A stretch of DNA of 64,000 nucleotides from DASZIT01 sp963819695 (GTDB lineage: Bacteria; Actinomycetota; Acidimicrobiia; Acidimicrobiales; RAAP-2): NCBI GenBank assembly GCA_963819695.1, contig CAWFXD010000003.1:186001-250000 (forward strand), written 5' to 3'. Of this stretch, positions 9,338 to 18,460 are shown in pieces. The number at the start of each line of letters is the position of its first letter. Positions within the stretch are counted from its first letter, which is position 1. The notes under the pieces were generated by a model that did no database searches, was not told the DNA's origin, and worked only from the letters and a program-made list of their open reading frames with translations. A program made the position numbers and the translations under genes.

Positions 9338-10045
9338 TCAGAACGGGCCGATTGGGCTGTGTAGCGACAGTCCGCCGTCGCAATCGAGGATGTGGCCGGT
9401 AACCCAGTTGAGTTGATGGAGGGCGAGCACGGCCTCGGCGATGTCGGCGGGTTCGCCGATGCGACCGAGAGCCGTACGGCCGGCCACATCCTTCAGAAAC
9501 CCCGTCCCGAGCGGTGCCCCACCGAGCATGGGTGTGTCGGTTACGCCTGGAGCCACCGCATTGACCCGGATGCCGTGGGGTGCCCACTCGCGGGCGGCCA
9601 CCTTCACCAGCATGTCGAGAGCCGCCTTGGAGGAGCAGTAAGCCCCCATGGTCCGATCAGCCAGCCGGGAGCTGATGCTCGAGGTGACCACGATGGATCC
9701 GGGCCGCCCGGCGTCGATCATCGCTCGCGCCCGAGCGCGCATGACCAGCCAGGGACCCCGGGCGTTGACGGCCATGACGCGGTCCCATTCGTCTGGCTCG
9801 ATGTCCAGGAGTGGCCCGGCGTGGCCTATCCCGGCGGAGACCGTCACTTGATCTGGCACGCCGACTCGCTCGGCGGTCGCGGCCATGGCTGCGCCGATCT
9901 GCTCGGGGTCGCGGACATCGCAGACGACGTCATGCGGCTCGGAGATGTCCCACACCACTACGGTCCGGCCGGCTGCTCGTTGCGCCGTGGCGATGGCCGC
10001 GCCGATCCCCGATGCTCCCCCGACCACCACGCTGGCATCGGTCAT
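9338..10045 (-). CDS. Short-chain dehydrogenase/reductase (SDR)
   Basis: A classical SDR of 235 residues that oxidises or reduces an alcohol/ketone with NAD(P). It shows the nucleotide-binding GGASGIGAA at residues 8-16, SAGIG in place of NNAG, the catalytic serine in VVTSSISS and YCSSK (YxxxK), plus the usual VNAVAPGVTDTPM and GHILDCDGG near the end. ATG 10045 fits the family length; the open frame extends further upstream but not in family-like sequence. It faces the small membrane protein gene convergently and follows the thioesterase gene in the same direction. The substrate is unknown. Confidence 0.8.
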   Translation of the reverse strand: MTDASVVVGGASGIGAAIATAQRAAGRTVVVWDISEPHDVVCDVRDPEQIGAAMAATAERVGVPDQVTVSAGIGHAGPLLDIEPDEWDRVMAVNARGPWLVMRARARAMIDAGRPGSIVVTSSISSRLADRTMGAYCSSKAALDMLVKVAAREWAPHGIRVNAVAPGVTDTPMLGGAPLGTGFLKDVAGRTALGRIGEPADIAEAVLALHQLNWVTGHILDCDGGLSLHSPIGPF

Positions 10046-10112
10046 AACAGGGTGCCCTCGAGTGTGGGTCCGTTGAACATGGGGACGAGCTCCTCTCGGC
10101 GGGGCACGAGCC

Positions 10113-10988
10113 TCAATCGAGGAAGGTGAACAGGGAGACCTGGGTGGCGTAAGCCACCAGCCGAGGTGGGTCGGCCTGTTTGGCTCCGAAGTCCCACAGA
10201 GCCATATCCGCCGACGCATATCCGTCGCTCGCATGCCGGGCCCGGTTGTGAGCCAGGATCCAGGGGGAACGGCAGTCATCGAGGAGGTGGACCGTCAGGT
10301 CGACGCTCGGAGCGAACCAGGGGCGATCCTGCCGGCCGATCTTCTCGCCGATCGCGCCCGGCATGGTGTCGATCAACACCACCAGAGACAGCGGATCGAT
10401 CGTCCCGTCCGGAAGGAACGGCGGGTCGTCGAACCGGTACCAGGTCGCCGTCTCCGCCCGGTCGGGTACCCACACGTCGTCCCAGCGATGCCCCAGTGCC
10501 CGCCTTCCCTCCACCCGCCTCTCCCAGAAGGGCATCGGCTCGAAATCGACGTCTTCCGGCACCGGTTCGCGGTAGGACGTGCACTCCTCCGGGGGCGCAA
10601 TATGTTCGGGCGGCGCCAGATCGGTGAACGCAAAGCCGTCACGGGTCGATCCGAACACACCGGTGGTCAGGTGGCCCCGCTTGGCGCCGACGTTGGCGAC
10701 CTCGGCCCGCAGATGGGACATGGTCCGTCCCCGGCGCAGCAGATCGACCTGGACGGTGACATCCCCCGACGCCACCTGGGCGATGAACGCGGTGTGCAAC
10801 GTCCGCAGCCGTTGTGCCGGATCATCGAGGGCGTCGCTCATTGCCCGCAGAGCCAGGGCGGTGACGATGCCGCCCTGGGGGAGCGGCCGCAGGTTCCACG
10901 TCTCGTCGATGGTCCCCTCATAGCTGCCCTCGGAGCCCGTCGGGCGAACTGCTGTTGTCTCGAAGAAAGGGATACCCACCCGGCGCAT
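10113..10988 (-). CDS. Acyl-CoA thioesterase family protein (double hotdog type)
   Basis: About 290 residues resembling the actinobacterial thioesterase-like superfamily (4HBT_3/TesB-like double hotdog). Early recognisable parts are RPLPQGGIVTALALRAM, where the central helix begins, and LRTLHTAFIAQVASGDVTV; the C-terminal hotdog contains PSVDLTVHLLDD and ends in a strand with YATQVSLF. Such enzymes hydrolyse acyl-CoA thioesters. ATG 10988 is chosen; a TTG at 11015 would add nine residues. It is transcribed toward the SDR and could share its transcript across a 67-base gap. The acyl substrate is unknown. Confidence 0.65.
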   Translation of the reverse strand: MRRVGIPFFETTAVRPTGSEGSYEGTIDETWNLRPLPQGGIVTALALRAMSDALDDPAQRLRTLHTAFIAQVASGDVTVQVDLLRRGRTMSHLRAEVANVGAKRGHLTTGVFGSTRDGFAFTDLAPPEHIAPPEECTSYREPVPEDVDFEPMPFWERRVEGRRALGHRWDDVWVPDRAETATWYRFDDPPFLPDGTIDPLSLVVLIDTMPGAIGEKIGRQDRPWFAPSVDLTVHLLDDCRSPWILAHNRARHASDGYASADMALWDFGAKQADPPRLVAYATQVSLFTFLD

Positions 10989-11064
10989 GCTCGCAGATCC
11001 TGGCGGATCGGACAAACACTCCCGGCGGTTCGATGCCCGTTCGCGGGTCGGGTCCGGAAAACAG

Positions 11065-11092
11065 GATGGCGGGCCCTTAAGGGCCCGCCATC
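11065..11092 (-). terminator. Perfect 28-bp palindrome, terminator of the DUF4389 gene
   Basis: GATGGCGGGCCCT and its exact complement meet at a central TTAA, giving up to 12 stem pairs with a 4-base loop. It lies 33 bases past the stop of the leftward DUF4389 gene and upstream of the thioesterase gene. No T-run follows. Confidence 0.65.
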
Positions 11093-11124
11093 GTCACTAA
11101 GCCGCGGCCTCTAAGGCCCGTTCT

Positions 11125-11766
11125 CTATTCGACAGTGAATCCTGGATAGACGTCGGTCATCAGGTTGTAATAGGTGGTCACCTTGTAGCTGTAGCGCGCC
11201 ACCCGGATCACGTAGTTCCTCCAGCTCTCTGGCCACTTGCCGGTGAAGAGCACCGTGAAGAAGGCGATGACCAGGGCGACCATGGCGCCGATGGCGTAGA
11301 CGAACAGGACGAAGTACGCGGGGATCACCAGCAGCCACTTGATCCAGATGAGGCCCCGGCTGAGGTTCTGCGGGCGGGTCATGGAGAGGGAGGCCGGATC
11401 GCCGCCCGGGTCCGCCAATTGATTCTCCAGCGTGAAGGTCGGGTACGGCTCGCGGATGAATAGGTAGTAGGTGCTCGCTCTCCACTGGAACCTCATCACC
11501 CCGACGACGAAGTCGAACATCGACTCCGGATACTCCCCGGTGAACAGGATCGAGAACCAGGCGATGACGCTGATCACCCCGACCACGATCTGGAGAACGT
11601 ACAAATAGACCATCAGGGGAATGGCCATGATCGGGTTGCCGATCGCCCGCCAGTTGGCAATCTCGAGCGGTGAGTCGAGGTCAATCTGGACGGGCGAGGG
11701 TCCCGACGGGGTCAGGAGGCCGCCTCCAGACGGTGGTGGTGGGGGCGGTGGCGAAACGTCTGTCAT
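11125..11766 (-). CDS. DUF4389 membrane protein (two repeats)
   Basis: A 213-residue membrane protein with a proline- and glycine-rich N-terminal tail (MTDVSPPPPPPPSGGG), then two copies of the DUF4389 unit. Each has a hydrophobic helix ending in FTG(E/K)(Y/W)PES, then an amphipathic stretch with W/Y and R residues (residues about 50-115 and 140-205). The repeats are internally similar, consistent with duplication. The function of the family is unknown; it is common in actinobacteria. A strong palindromic terminator follows. ATG 11766 opens the frame. Confidence 0.75.
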   Translation of the reverse strand: MTDVSPPPPPPPSGGGLLTPSGPSPVQIDLDSPLEIANWRAIGNPIMAIPLMVYLYVLQIVVGVISVIAWFSILFTGEYPESMFDFVVGVMRFQWRASTYYLFIREPYPTFTLENQLADPGGDPASLSMTRPQNLSRGLIWIKWLLVIPAYFVLFVYAIGAMVALVIAFFTVLFTGKWPESWRNYVIRVARYSYKVTTYYNLMTDVYPGFTVE

Positions 11767-11941
11767 TTGGTCCCTCCCAAGGGGTTTCGGATTTCAGTGG
11801 GTTGTCTCTGTACCTGCCCAAGAAACCGCCGATCCGGGTTCCTGCAGCAAGAGTGTGGCAGGTTCTGGATTCATCTGCCGGGATGGTGGCATTTCGGCCT
11901 CGACCGGCCATGACCAGGGATCTTGAGAGATACTGCCCACC

Positions 11942-12334
11942 ATGGAAGATCGAAACGTGTTGGGCGGCCAGTTGGAAGCCTGCGGCAATGACCCGGTGAC
12001 CGGATTCTTCCGGGACGGCTGCTGCCATACCGGTCCCGAGGACCTGGGCAGCCACACCATCTGCGCGGTGGTGACCGCCGAGTTCCTCGAGCACCAGCAA
12101 CGGATCGGCAACGACCTGAGCACCCCGATGCCCCGATTCGGGTTCCCCGGCCTGGTGCCCGGGGACCGCTGGTGCGTGACCGCCGCCAACTGGTTGCGGG
12201 CCCACCACGACGGGGCCGCCGCCTACGTGGTGCTGGCCTCCACCCACCAGCGGGCGCTGGAGATCGTGCCGTTGGCCGCCCTCCAAGAGCACGCGGTCGA
12301 CGTCCCGGCCAGCACCGACGGCCTCGACGCCTGA
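11942..12334 (+). CDS. DUF2237 family protein
   Basis: 130 residues matching DUF2237: the N-terminal NVLGGQLEACGNDPVTGFFRD, then cysteines in DGCCHTGPEDLGSHTICA, the segment FGFPGLVPGDRWCVTAANW, and a C-terminal strand. The domain is small, cytosolic and of unknown function. ATG 11942 is the natural start. The WS/DGAT gene begins 4 bases after its stop, so the two are probably cotranscribed. The preceding gene is divergent; the 175 bases between hold no clear promoter I can name. Confidence 0.8.
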   Translation: MEDRNVLGGQLEACGNDPVTGFFRDGCCHTGPEDLGSHTICAVVTAEFLEHQQRIGNDLSTPMPRFGFPGLVPGDRWCVTAANWLRAHHDGAAAYVVLASTHQRALEIVPLAALQEHAVDVPASTDGLDA

Positions 12335-12338
12335 GCTC

Positions 12339-13632
12339 ATGATGACATCCACGTCCGAGCCGGAGAGCGTGGCCCTCACCGACGAAGACCTGGCCATCCT
12401 CTCCAAGGAAAGCCCGACGGTGGTCGGACACGTCGGCAAGGTGATCGTGGTCGGGTCAGCCTTGCCGGTCGACAAGCTCCGGGCCTCCCTCGAACGTCGG
12501 ATCGCCGGCCTCCCGTCGCTGACCCGCCGGCTGGGCGGCCCGCCCGGTGCTCCGGCGTGGGTACCTGACACCGCCTTCCGCCTCGAGGATCACGTGGTCG
12601 ACGCCACCAGCCCGAATCCGCTGACCAAGGCCGAACTCAACCACCGGATTGCCGAGCTCTTCACCCAGCGCCTGGACCGCAACCGCCCGCTCTGGAGGAT
12701 CGATGTGCTCGGTCCCCTCGAGGACGGGAGCCGGGCGCTGGTGTGGCGGGTGCACCATGCCCTGGCCGACGGCCAGACCGCGGTTCGCTTCGCCGCCGCA
12801 CTGCTGTGGGATGTGGCCACCGGGCCGGAACCCCAGGCGTCAGCCGTGCGCAAGGCCACCGAGAACGCTGAACTCCATCATCGAAGCCACCGTCAGCATC
12901 TGGCCGGCTTCCTCGAACGCGAGTTCCGTCGTGAACGTGGCCCGTCGCCCTTCGATGGACAGATCGGCGCCCGGCGCACGGTGGCGTTTGCCACCGTGCA
13001 GCTCGACCCCCTCCGTCGCAGCGCCCGGAGCGTCGCCGGGGCTTCGGTCAACGATGCCGTGCTCGCCTCTGTCACCGGTGGATTGCGTCGCTGGATGGCG
13101 ATGGGTGGCAATGAAACGCTTCACGAGCTGCGGGTGAAGGTGCCGGTGAGCATGCATGACGCCACCGACACCCTGGGCAATCGCGATTCGTTCTTCTATC
13201 TCGGCCTCCCCCTGGGTGAACCCGATCCGGCCGAGCGCCTGCGTCTCATCCGCCAGGAGTCGGCGATCAGAAAGACCGGGCACGACGCCCAGGAGATGGA
13301 CCGGGCACTGGCGGCGTTGTCCCGGGCATCACCTCGGCTGCGGCATGGTCTGCGACCGATTCCTGATGGACCCCAGAGAATTCGCCCTCAACGTGTCCAA
13401 CGTTCCGGGCCCGCCGAGGCCGGTCTCGATCGTCGGCCAACCGGTGCAGAGCATCCACGATCTCGCCGACATCGCCGAACGGCACGCGCTCCGGGTGGCG
13501 GCCGTCTCCTACGCCGGCCAGCTCAACTTCGGGCTGTGTGCCGATGCCGCGCTGATCGACGACCTGCCCGGCCTGGCCGGCGCCATCCAAGCCGAGGCCG
13601 CGGACCTCACCGCACTGGCGCCTCCCACCTGA
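12339..13632 (+). CDS. WS/DGAT acyltransferase, split by a frameshift near 13335
   Basis: Wax ester synthase/diacylglycerol acyltransferase family, which joins acyl-CoA to long-chain alcohols or diacylglycerol. The catalytic motif HHALADG (HHxxxDG) is present near residue 147. The first frame is homologous to about 13330; the remainder, including NVSNVPGPPRP and a typical C-terminus ending in TALAPPT, continues in the next frame to 13632. Combined length is about 431 residues, near normal. Both parts lack internal stops and keep the local codon bias, so a one-base indel error is likelier than decay. ATG 12339 or the adjacent ATG 12342 starts it. Confidence 0.75.
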
Positions 13633-13677
13633 CCGCGACTGCCCTTCGGCGCCATCCCGTTATGGATCCACCGCAAC

Positions 13678-14052
13678 TCAGTACGGAAGGTCCTCGGGGC
13701 GGCAGTTGCGATAGTCCGGCTCCAGGTGGGTCTCGAATCGCACCGCGGCGATCGTCGAGCGGCCCTCCAGGAGGGCCCGGGCCACCCGGTGCATCCCGTC
13801 CATCACCCGTCCGTCGGCACCCAGGATGATCGGATACGACGGGTCGACCGCTTGGATCAGGCGGGTGTGCTCGACGACGGCCCGGACAGTCGGAGCCAGC
13901 TCGTCGGCGAACCAGTAGACCGAGTCGACCTCGTCGATGGAGTCCAGCGGGATCTGTTCGACCGGGAGTCCGGCGCTCAACCGGGCCAGCCGATCGACGT
14001 CCCAGGCATCGAGGCCCTGCTCACCGGGCCAGAAGTGGTACTGCTTGCGCAC
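13678..14052 (-). CDS. ParB/Srx-like domain protein
   Basis: A compact 124-residue protein starting MRKQYHFWPGEQGLDAWDVD. The stretch SYPIILGADGRVMDGMHRVA resembles the ParB/sulfiredoxin nuclease fold (GxHR-type loop), in a family sometimes annotated as chromosome-partitioning-like. It lacks a DNA-binding helix-turn-helix and is too short for a true ParB, so partition is unlikely. ATG 14052 is the only good start. It is convergent with the acyltransferase and follows the phosphotransferase gene in the same direction after about 36 bases. Confidence 0.6.
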   Translation of the reverse strand: MRKQYHFWPGEQGLDAWDVDRLARLSAGLPVEQIPLDSIDEVDSVYWFADELAPTVRAVVEHTRLIQAVDPSYPIILGADGRVMDGMHRVARALLEGRSTIAAVRFETHLEPDYRNCRPEDLPY

Positions 14053-14088
14053 GGTTGCAGTCTGGCTCAGCCATGCCGGTGGCGGGCC

Positions 14089-15451
14089 CTACGGGTGTGG
14101 TCTGTCCAGATACGAAGGATTGGCCACCCGTAACTGATCACGGGCCGAGGCGGCCAGGACCCTTCCCACCCGTTGCCAGTCGCCATCGAATCGGCCCGAC
14201 CGGATGGCGGCGACCAGCTCGCGGTCGCTGGCCACTTCCAGACCCGCCAGTCGGCCGGCGTGGTCACTGGCGATTCCCGGGCCCAGCCGCATCTCCCGTT
14301 CGGCGATCTGGAGGGCATTCCGGGCCACCCGGGCCTCGAAGGCCGCCCTCCCGGTGCTCTTCTCCATCACCCCCGACTCGAGGTACTCGGACACCGCTTC
14401 GACCAACTCCGTCGCCGTAGGCCGACCGAAGGGAGACGTCGTCCCGGGGAGGCGATCCGGTTCCGTCTCTGCGTCCATCGGTTCGTCGGGTTCGATGCCC
14501 ATCAGCGCCAGCAGGTCCCACTCGCTCTCGCAGATCCGCCGCCCGATGGCGGCCAGCTCCACCGACCGGGTGCTTCCGCTCAGATGGGCGGAGGCCTGGA
14601 GCCCGCAGACCACCGCCCACTTCATGGTGCCGTAAGCCTCCCACCACACCACCTCGGCCGGATCGACGGCTCGACCGCCCGCCGCCTCATACGCCTCGAG
14701 CAGGACACCCAGATCGCCGAACCCCCCGACCCTCGCCTGCGCCCCCGAATCTCCAGGCCGGGGCGCAGAGCCACCCGATGTCCTCCACCGGATCACCCCG
14801 ATGGGCCAGCTCCCAGTCGAGGACCGCCCGCAGGCCGTCGGGGCCCACCAGCAGGTTCCCGAGTCGGAAGTCCCCGTGCACGGTCCGGGGGGGTCCGGCG
14901 GCCGGCCGGTGGGCATCGAGCCAACGGGCGCCGAGCTCGAGGGCCGGACGGACCTCGCCCAGCGCGTCCAACAGCGGCCGCGGGTCGGCCAGCGGATCGG
15001 TGGGGCTGAGAGCGGGAACCGACTCCGGCTCGATGGCATGGATGGCGGCCAGGGCCCGGCCGCATTGAGCGGTCAGCAGCTGGCGGGCCTGTTCCCACTC
15101 CGGGTCCCGGAGGATCTTGCGGGGGATGGTCTCCCCCTCCACCCGGGTGACCACCAACCATCGGCGGCCGAGACCTTCTCCTTCGCCGGAGGCCACCACC
15201 TCGGGGACCGGCACCCCGCCCCGGTGGGCGGCCTTCAGCAGGTCGGCTTCGGCCGACACCGAGCCGTTCTGGGTGGCGCCGTCACCCCGGTCCTGCTGGA
15301 TGACCAGAGGTCGGGTCGCGCCATCGGGATCGGTCAGGTCGAATGACGAGGTGACCCGCGACGCCCCGCCCGACAGCCGCCGCAGGTTCTCGACCCGGCC
15401 CCCCAACAGGGCGGCCAATGCGTCGGCGACGTCGTCGGTTGCCGCGCTCAC
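14089..15451 (-). CDS. Aminoglycoside-phosphotransferase-like kinase fused to DUF6285, split by a frameshift near 14740
   Basis: The N-terminal part is an APH/choline-kinase-like fold: a glycine-rich RRLSGGASR loop, catalytic HGDFRLGNLL and metal-binding VLDWELAHRGDP. Relatives occur in CoA and lipid catabolism operons and do not confer drug resistance. Homology passes to another frame near 14720-14755, beside a CCCCCC run. The final 100 residues (RPTATELVEAVSEYLE onward) match DUF6285, normally a separate adjacent gene; here it is in frame with the kinase. GTG 15451 starts 3 bases after the preceding stop. Last gene of a three-gene leftward operon. Confidence 0.7.
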
Positions 15452-15453
15452 CG

Positions 15454-16434
15454 TCAGTCGACGGGGACGACGGGCTTGCCGTTGTCGTCCAGCTGGTGCA
15501 GGTACTCGCAGATCCCGTAGCCGGTGCGGTCTTCGTAGGTCCAGCGGGCCAACCCCTCGTTGACCACCGTGCCGCGGCCCTGGCCGATGTCGGCTACCCG
15601 CATCACGTCGCCGCGGAGGTCGTAGGTGCGGTCCGACTTGTCCAGTACCTGCAGATGGACCACCCGGTGGGTGTACCCGTCGTCCTCGAGCTCGGTGCGC
15701 AGCCGCCACTCGGCGATACTGGTGGCCCGGTCGCCGTTCCACACCCAGCCCCGGTGCAGATCGCCGGCCTCGGTGCCGAGCCGGATCCCACCGAAGTGCA
15801 TGTCCTCGCCCACGTTGATGCTGAACCAGCGCCACATCTTCGGACCGCCCCAGCGCCGGGGGCCCCACGACCGGTCGCGGTTGCCGTGGGCGTCCTTCCA
15901 CTCCGCCCGCACCCCGTCGACCTCCAGCCAGCCGGTCCAGCGGCCGGCCTGCTCGAGGTGGCCCTTGCCCACCGTGCCGGCCGCCGCGGCCGCCTCTTTC
16001 GAACGGGTGCCCCGGGGCTGTCCGTCGGTGCCGATGGCCGGGGTCACCGCGTCGAAGCGGACGTCGAGAGCCACATGGGCGACATGGGTGGACTCGGCGC
16101 CCGGGGTGGTGTCCCGGGTGGGGATATCGGTGTCGGCGGTCAGCCGCCACGACTGGAGCGGCTCGAGCATCTCGTAGCGCACCGCACCCACCTCGAGCAC
16201 GGTGTCGACCATCTCGTGCTGCTCTTTGACTCCCCGGTGCTCGGCCAGACCCCCTCCCGGAAGCCACACCGACAGCCCGACGTCCATGGTCCCCTCGTTG
16301 GGCCGGATCCCGATCCGGGTGAAGAAGCCCGAATCGCTACCCGGATCGAAGGCGTTGAAGTAATAGGACTCGCTCCAGGCGGTGTCGCCTTCCACCGGAT
16401 GGGCGAGATCGTGGCGGGCTTCGAGAATGGGCAT
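15454..16434 (-). CDS. DUF7064/DUF7065-like protein
   Basis: 326 residues, mostly beta-strand-like, with the motifs WSESYYFNAFDP near the start, RDRSWGPRRW in the middle and WTYEDRTGYGICEYLHQ at the end. This resembles the paired DUF7064/DUF7065 (CrtC/Svf1-like lipocalin-type) proteins common beside SDRs and phosphotransferases in actinobacteria; I am moderately sure of the family and do not know the function. It starts 2 bases after the SDR stop and ends 3 bases before the kinase start, so all three are tightly coupled. Confidence 0.55.
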   Translation of the reverse strand: MPILEARHDLAHPVEGDTAWSESYYFNAFDPGSDSGFFTRIGIRPNEGTMDVGLSVWLPGGGLAEHRGVKEQHEMVDTVLEVGAVRYEMLEPLQSWRLTADTDIPTRDTTPGAESTHVAHVALDVRFDAVTPAIGTDGQPRGTRSKEAAAAAGTVGKGHLEQAGRWTGWLEVDGVRAEWKDAHGNRDRSWGPRRWGGPKMWRWFSINVGEDMHFGGIRLGTEAGDLHRGWVWNGDRATSIAEWRLRTELEDDGYTHRVVHLQVLDKSDRTYDLRGDVMRVADIGQGRGTVVNEGLARWTYEDRTGYGICEYLHQLDDNGKPVVPVD

Positions 16435-16436
16435 AG

Positions 16437-17289
16437 TTAAACCATGGTCTGTCCGGCGCTGACATTCAACGCCTCCCCGGTGACCCCCCGGGCGTCGTCG
16501 GACAGGAGCCAGCAGATGGCGGCGGCGATCTCCTCGGCGCTCTGCAACCGGCCCAAGGGGATCTCCCGGGCGATGTAGGCGTCCAGGGCGTCGGGCCCAC
16601 CCATCAATTGCTCGAACATCGAGTCCTTGTTGATCAGATCGGTGTCGACGGTGCCCGGGCACACCGCGTTGACCGAGATGCCCGACGGCCCGAGCTCGGC
16701 GGCCATGGTCTGGGTCAACAGGATGACCCCCGCCTTCGCCGCGCAGTACGGGCCCAGGAACGGGAACGCCCGTTTCCCGGCCTGGCTGGAGACGTTGCAG
16801 ATCCGGCCTTCCTTGTCGGCGGCGATCATCCGGGTGGCACATGCCTTGGACACCAGCCAGGTCCCGATGACGTTCACATCGAGCACCCTCCGGAACTCCT
16901 CGACCCGGATGTTGAGCAACGGCCCGAGCCCGAAGCCGGGTCCGCTGCCTCCGGCCACATTCGCCACCAGGGTGACGGTCCCCAGCTCCTCGCTGACCTT
17001 GGCCACCGCGGCGTCGACCTCTTCCTCGATCCGACACGTCGGCCACCGCGGTGGCCACCCTGGCGCCGAGGGCGCGGAGCTCGTCGGCCAGCTCCTCGAG
17101 GTCACTGGGGCTGGCAGTGCCGTGGGCGGGGGCGTCCTGGTAGGGCCGGGCGATGTCCAGACAGGCGATGGCGGCTCCCGATCGGGCCAACCGTACGGCG
17201 GTGGCCCGGCCGATCCCCCGGGGACGGGCGGCCCCGGTGACCAGGGCCACCTGGCCGGCCAGTGGGTTGGGGGCCTGTGCCAAACTCAT
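16437..17289 (-). CDS. SDR family oxidoreductase, split by a frameshift near 17030
   Basis: First gene of the leftward SDR, DUF7064/7065, kinase operon. The Rossmann start ALVTGAARPRGIGRA is in one frame; from about 17030 homology continues in another with VANVAGGSG (for NNAG), the catalytic ICNVSSQ serine, YCAAK, and a C-terminus ending ALNVSAGQTMV. Removing one base in the segment encoding DVSD/IEEEVD joins the frames. Total length of about 284 residues is normal. ATG 17289 is the start. The alcohol substrate is unknown; the operon suggests lipid or steroid-like metabolism. Confidence 0.75.
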
Positions 17290-17374
17290 CGAATAAACGT
17301 AGCGACGATCGGGCCGGGGGGTCGATCCACATCCGGGGGGAGGACGATGGGCGCTGTCGATCAATCACGAGCTG

Positions 17375-18436
17375 GTGGAGTTGGTGGCGCTACCCGTCCA
17401 GTCCGCCGGGGTGCCGTGGCCGACCACCGAGTGGCCGACAGGTCCTCTCGCGTCCGGGGTCGACCTCGACGGGCTGATGGACCGGATGTTCGCCAACGAC
17501 GGTGGCCTGCTGGGGGTGACCTTCGCGGTGCTGGCCGTCCAGCATGGCCGGTTGGTGTTCGAGCGCTACGCCGGCGAGCTGGCCCATTTCGACCGACCGC
17601 CCGACCCGGTCGATGCCGGCTCCCGCCTCATCAGCTGGTCGATGGCCAAGTCGATGCTCCACGCGGTGGTGGGCATGCTGGTGGCCGAGGGGCGGCTCAA
17701 CCCCGACGCCCCCGCCGACGTGCCCGAGTGGTCGGCGCCCGGAGACCCCCGGGGAGCCATCACCCTGCGACAGATGCTGGCCATGCGCGACGGTCTCGAC
17801 TGGGCCGAGGTCTACGAGGATGCCGGTGGTTCGGACGTGATCGACATGTTGTACGGGTCCGGCCAATCCGACGTCGCCCACTTCGCCGCCGACCGGGCCT
17901 TGGCGGTCCCGCCGGGTTCGAGGTTCAACTACTCGTCGGGAACCTCCAACCTCATCTCCCGGATGGTGGCCCGGGCGGTGGGGGCTGGCGAGGCGTACCG
18001 GACGTTCCTTTCCGACCGCCTGTTCGGGCCCATCGGGATGGCCAGCGCCGAGCCGGAGTTCGACCCAACCGGCACCTGGATCGCCTCGTCGAACGTCATG
18101 GCCACCGCCCGGGACTACGCCCGGTTCGGGCTCCTCTACCTGCGCGACGGGGTGTGGGACGGTACCCGCCTCCTCCCCGAGGGTTGGGTCGACTACGCCC
18201 GCACCATGGTGTCCGAGGATGAGAACGGGGTCCCCTACGGCGCCCACTGGTGGGGGTTGGCCGGGGACCAGTTGGGCACCTTCCGGGCCGCCGGTTACGA
18301 GGGCCAGTCGATCCTGATCTGCCCGGCCCTCGATCTGCTGATGGTCCGGCTGGGCAAGTCGCCGGAAACCGACGAGAGCAAGGCGGCCCTCGACCGGTGG
18401 CGGAGGGACTTCCTCGAGGCGTTTGCTTCGGTTTAG
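17375..18436 (+). CDS. Serine hydrolase (class C beta-lactamase/esterase family)
   Basis: 353 residues of the beta-lactamase-related hydrolase family. The catalytic SxxK motif is SMAK near residue 90, followed by the Y-x-S/N-like motif YSSGTSN near residue 190, and by GYEGQ, which replaces the HxG/KTG third motif. Members act mostly as esterases or amidases. No signal peptide is visible, so it is probably cytosolic. GTG 17375 is the usable start; the divergent SDR gene begins 86 bases away. The amine oxidase gene follows after 24 bases. Confidence 0.75.
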   Translation: MELVALPVQSAGVPWPTTEWPTGPLASGVDLDGLMDRMFANDGGLLGVTFAVLAVQHGRLVFERYAGELAHFDRPPDPVDAGSRLISWSMAKSMLHAVVGMLVAEGRLNPDAPADVPEWSAPGDPRGAITLRQMLAMRDGLDWAEVYEDAGGSDVIDMLYGSGQSDVAHFAADRALAVPPGSRFNYSSGTSNLISRMVARAVGAGEAYRTFLSDRLFGPIGMASAEPEFDPTGTWIASSNVMATARDYARFGLLYLRDGVWDGTRLLPEGWVDYARTMVSEDENGVPYGAHWWGLAGDQLGTFRAAGYEGQSILICPALDLLMVRLGKSPETDESKAALDRWRRDFLEAFASV

Positions 18437-18460
18437 GGAAGCGTCGGGAGAGGGGGCAGC

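Noticed and set aside
13300..13360. Programmed frameshifting in the WS/DGAT gene
   Set aside because: No slippery heptamer with a following structure is evident, and similar shifts occur in ten other unrelated genes, which favours indel errors.
14089..15451. Aminoglycoside resistance gene
   Set aside because: The APH-like kinase belongs to the catabolic-operon type linked to DUF6285 and an SDR, not to known resistance enzymes.
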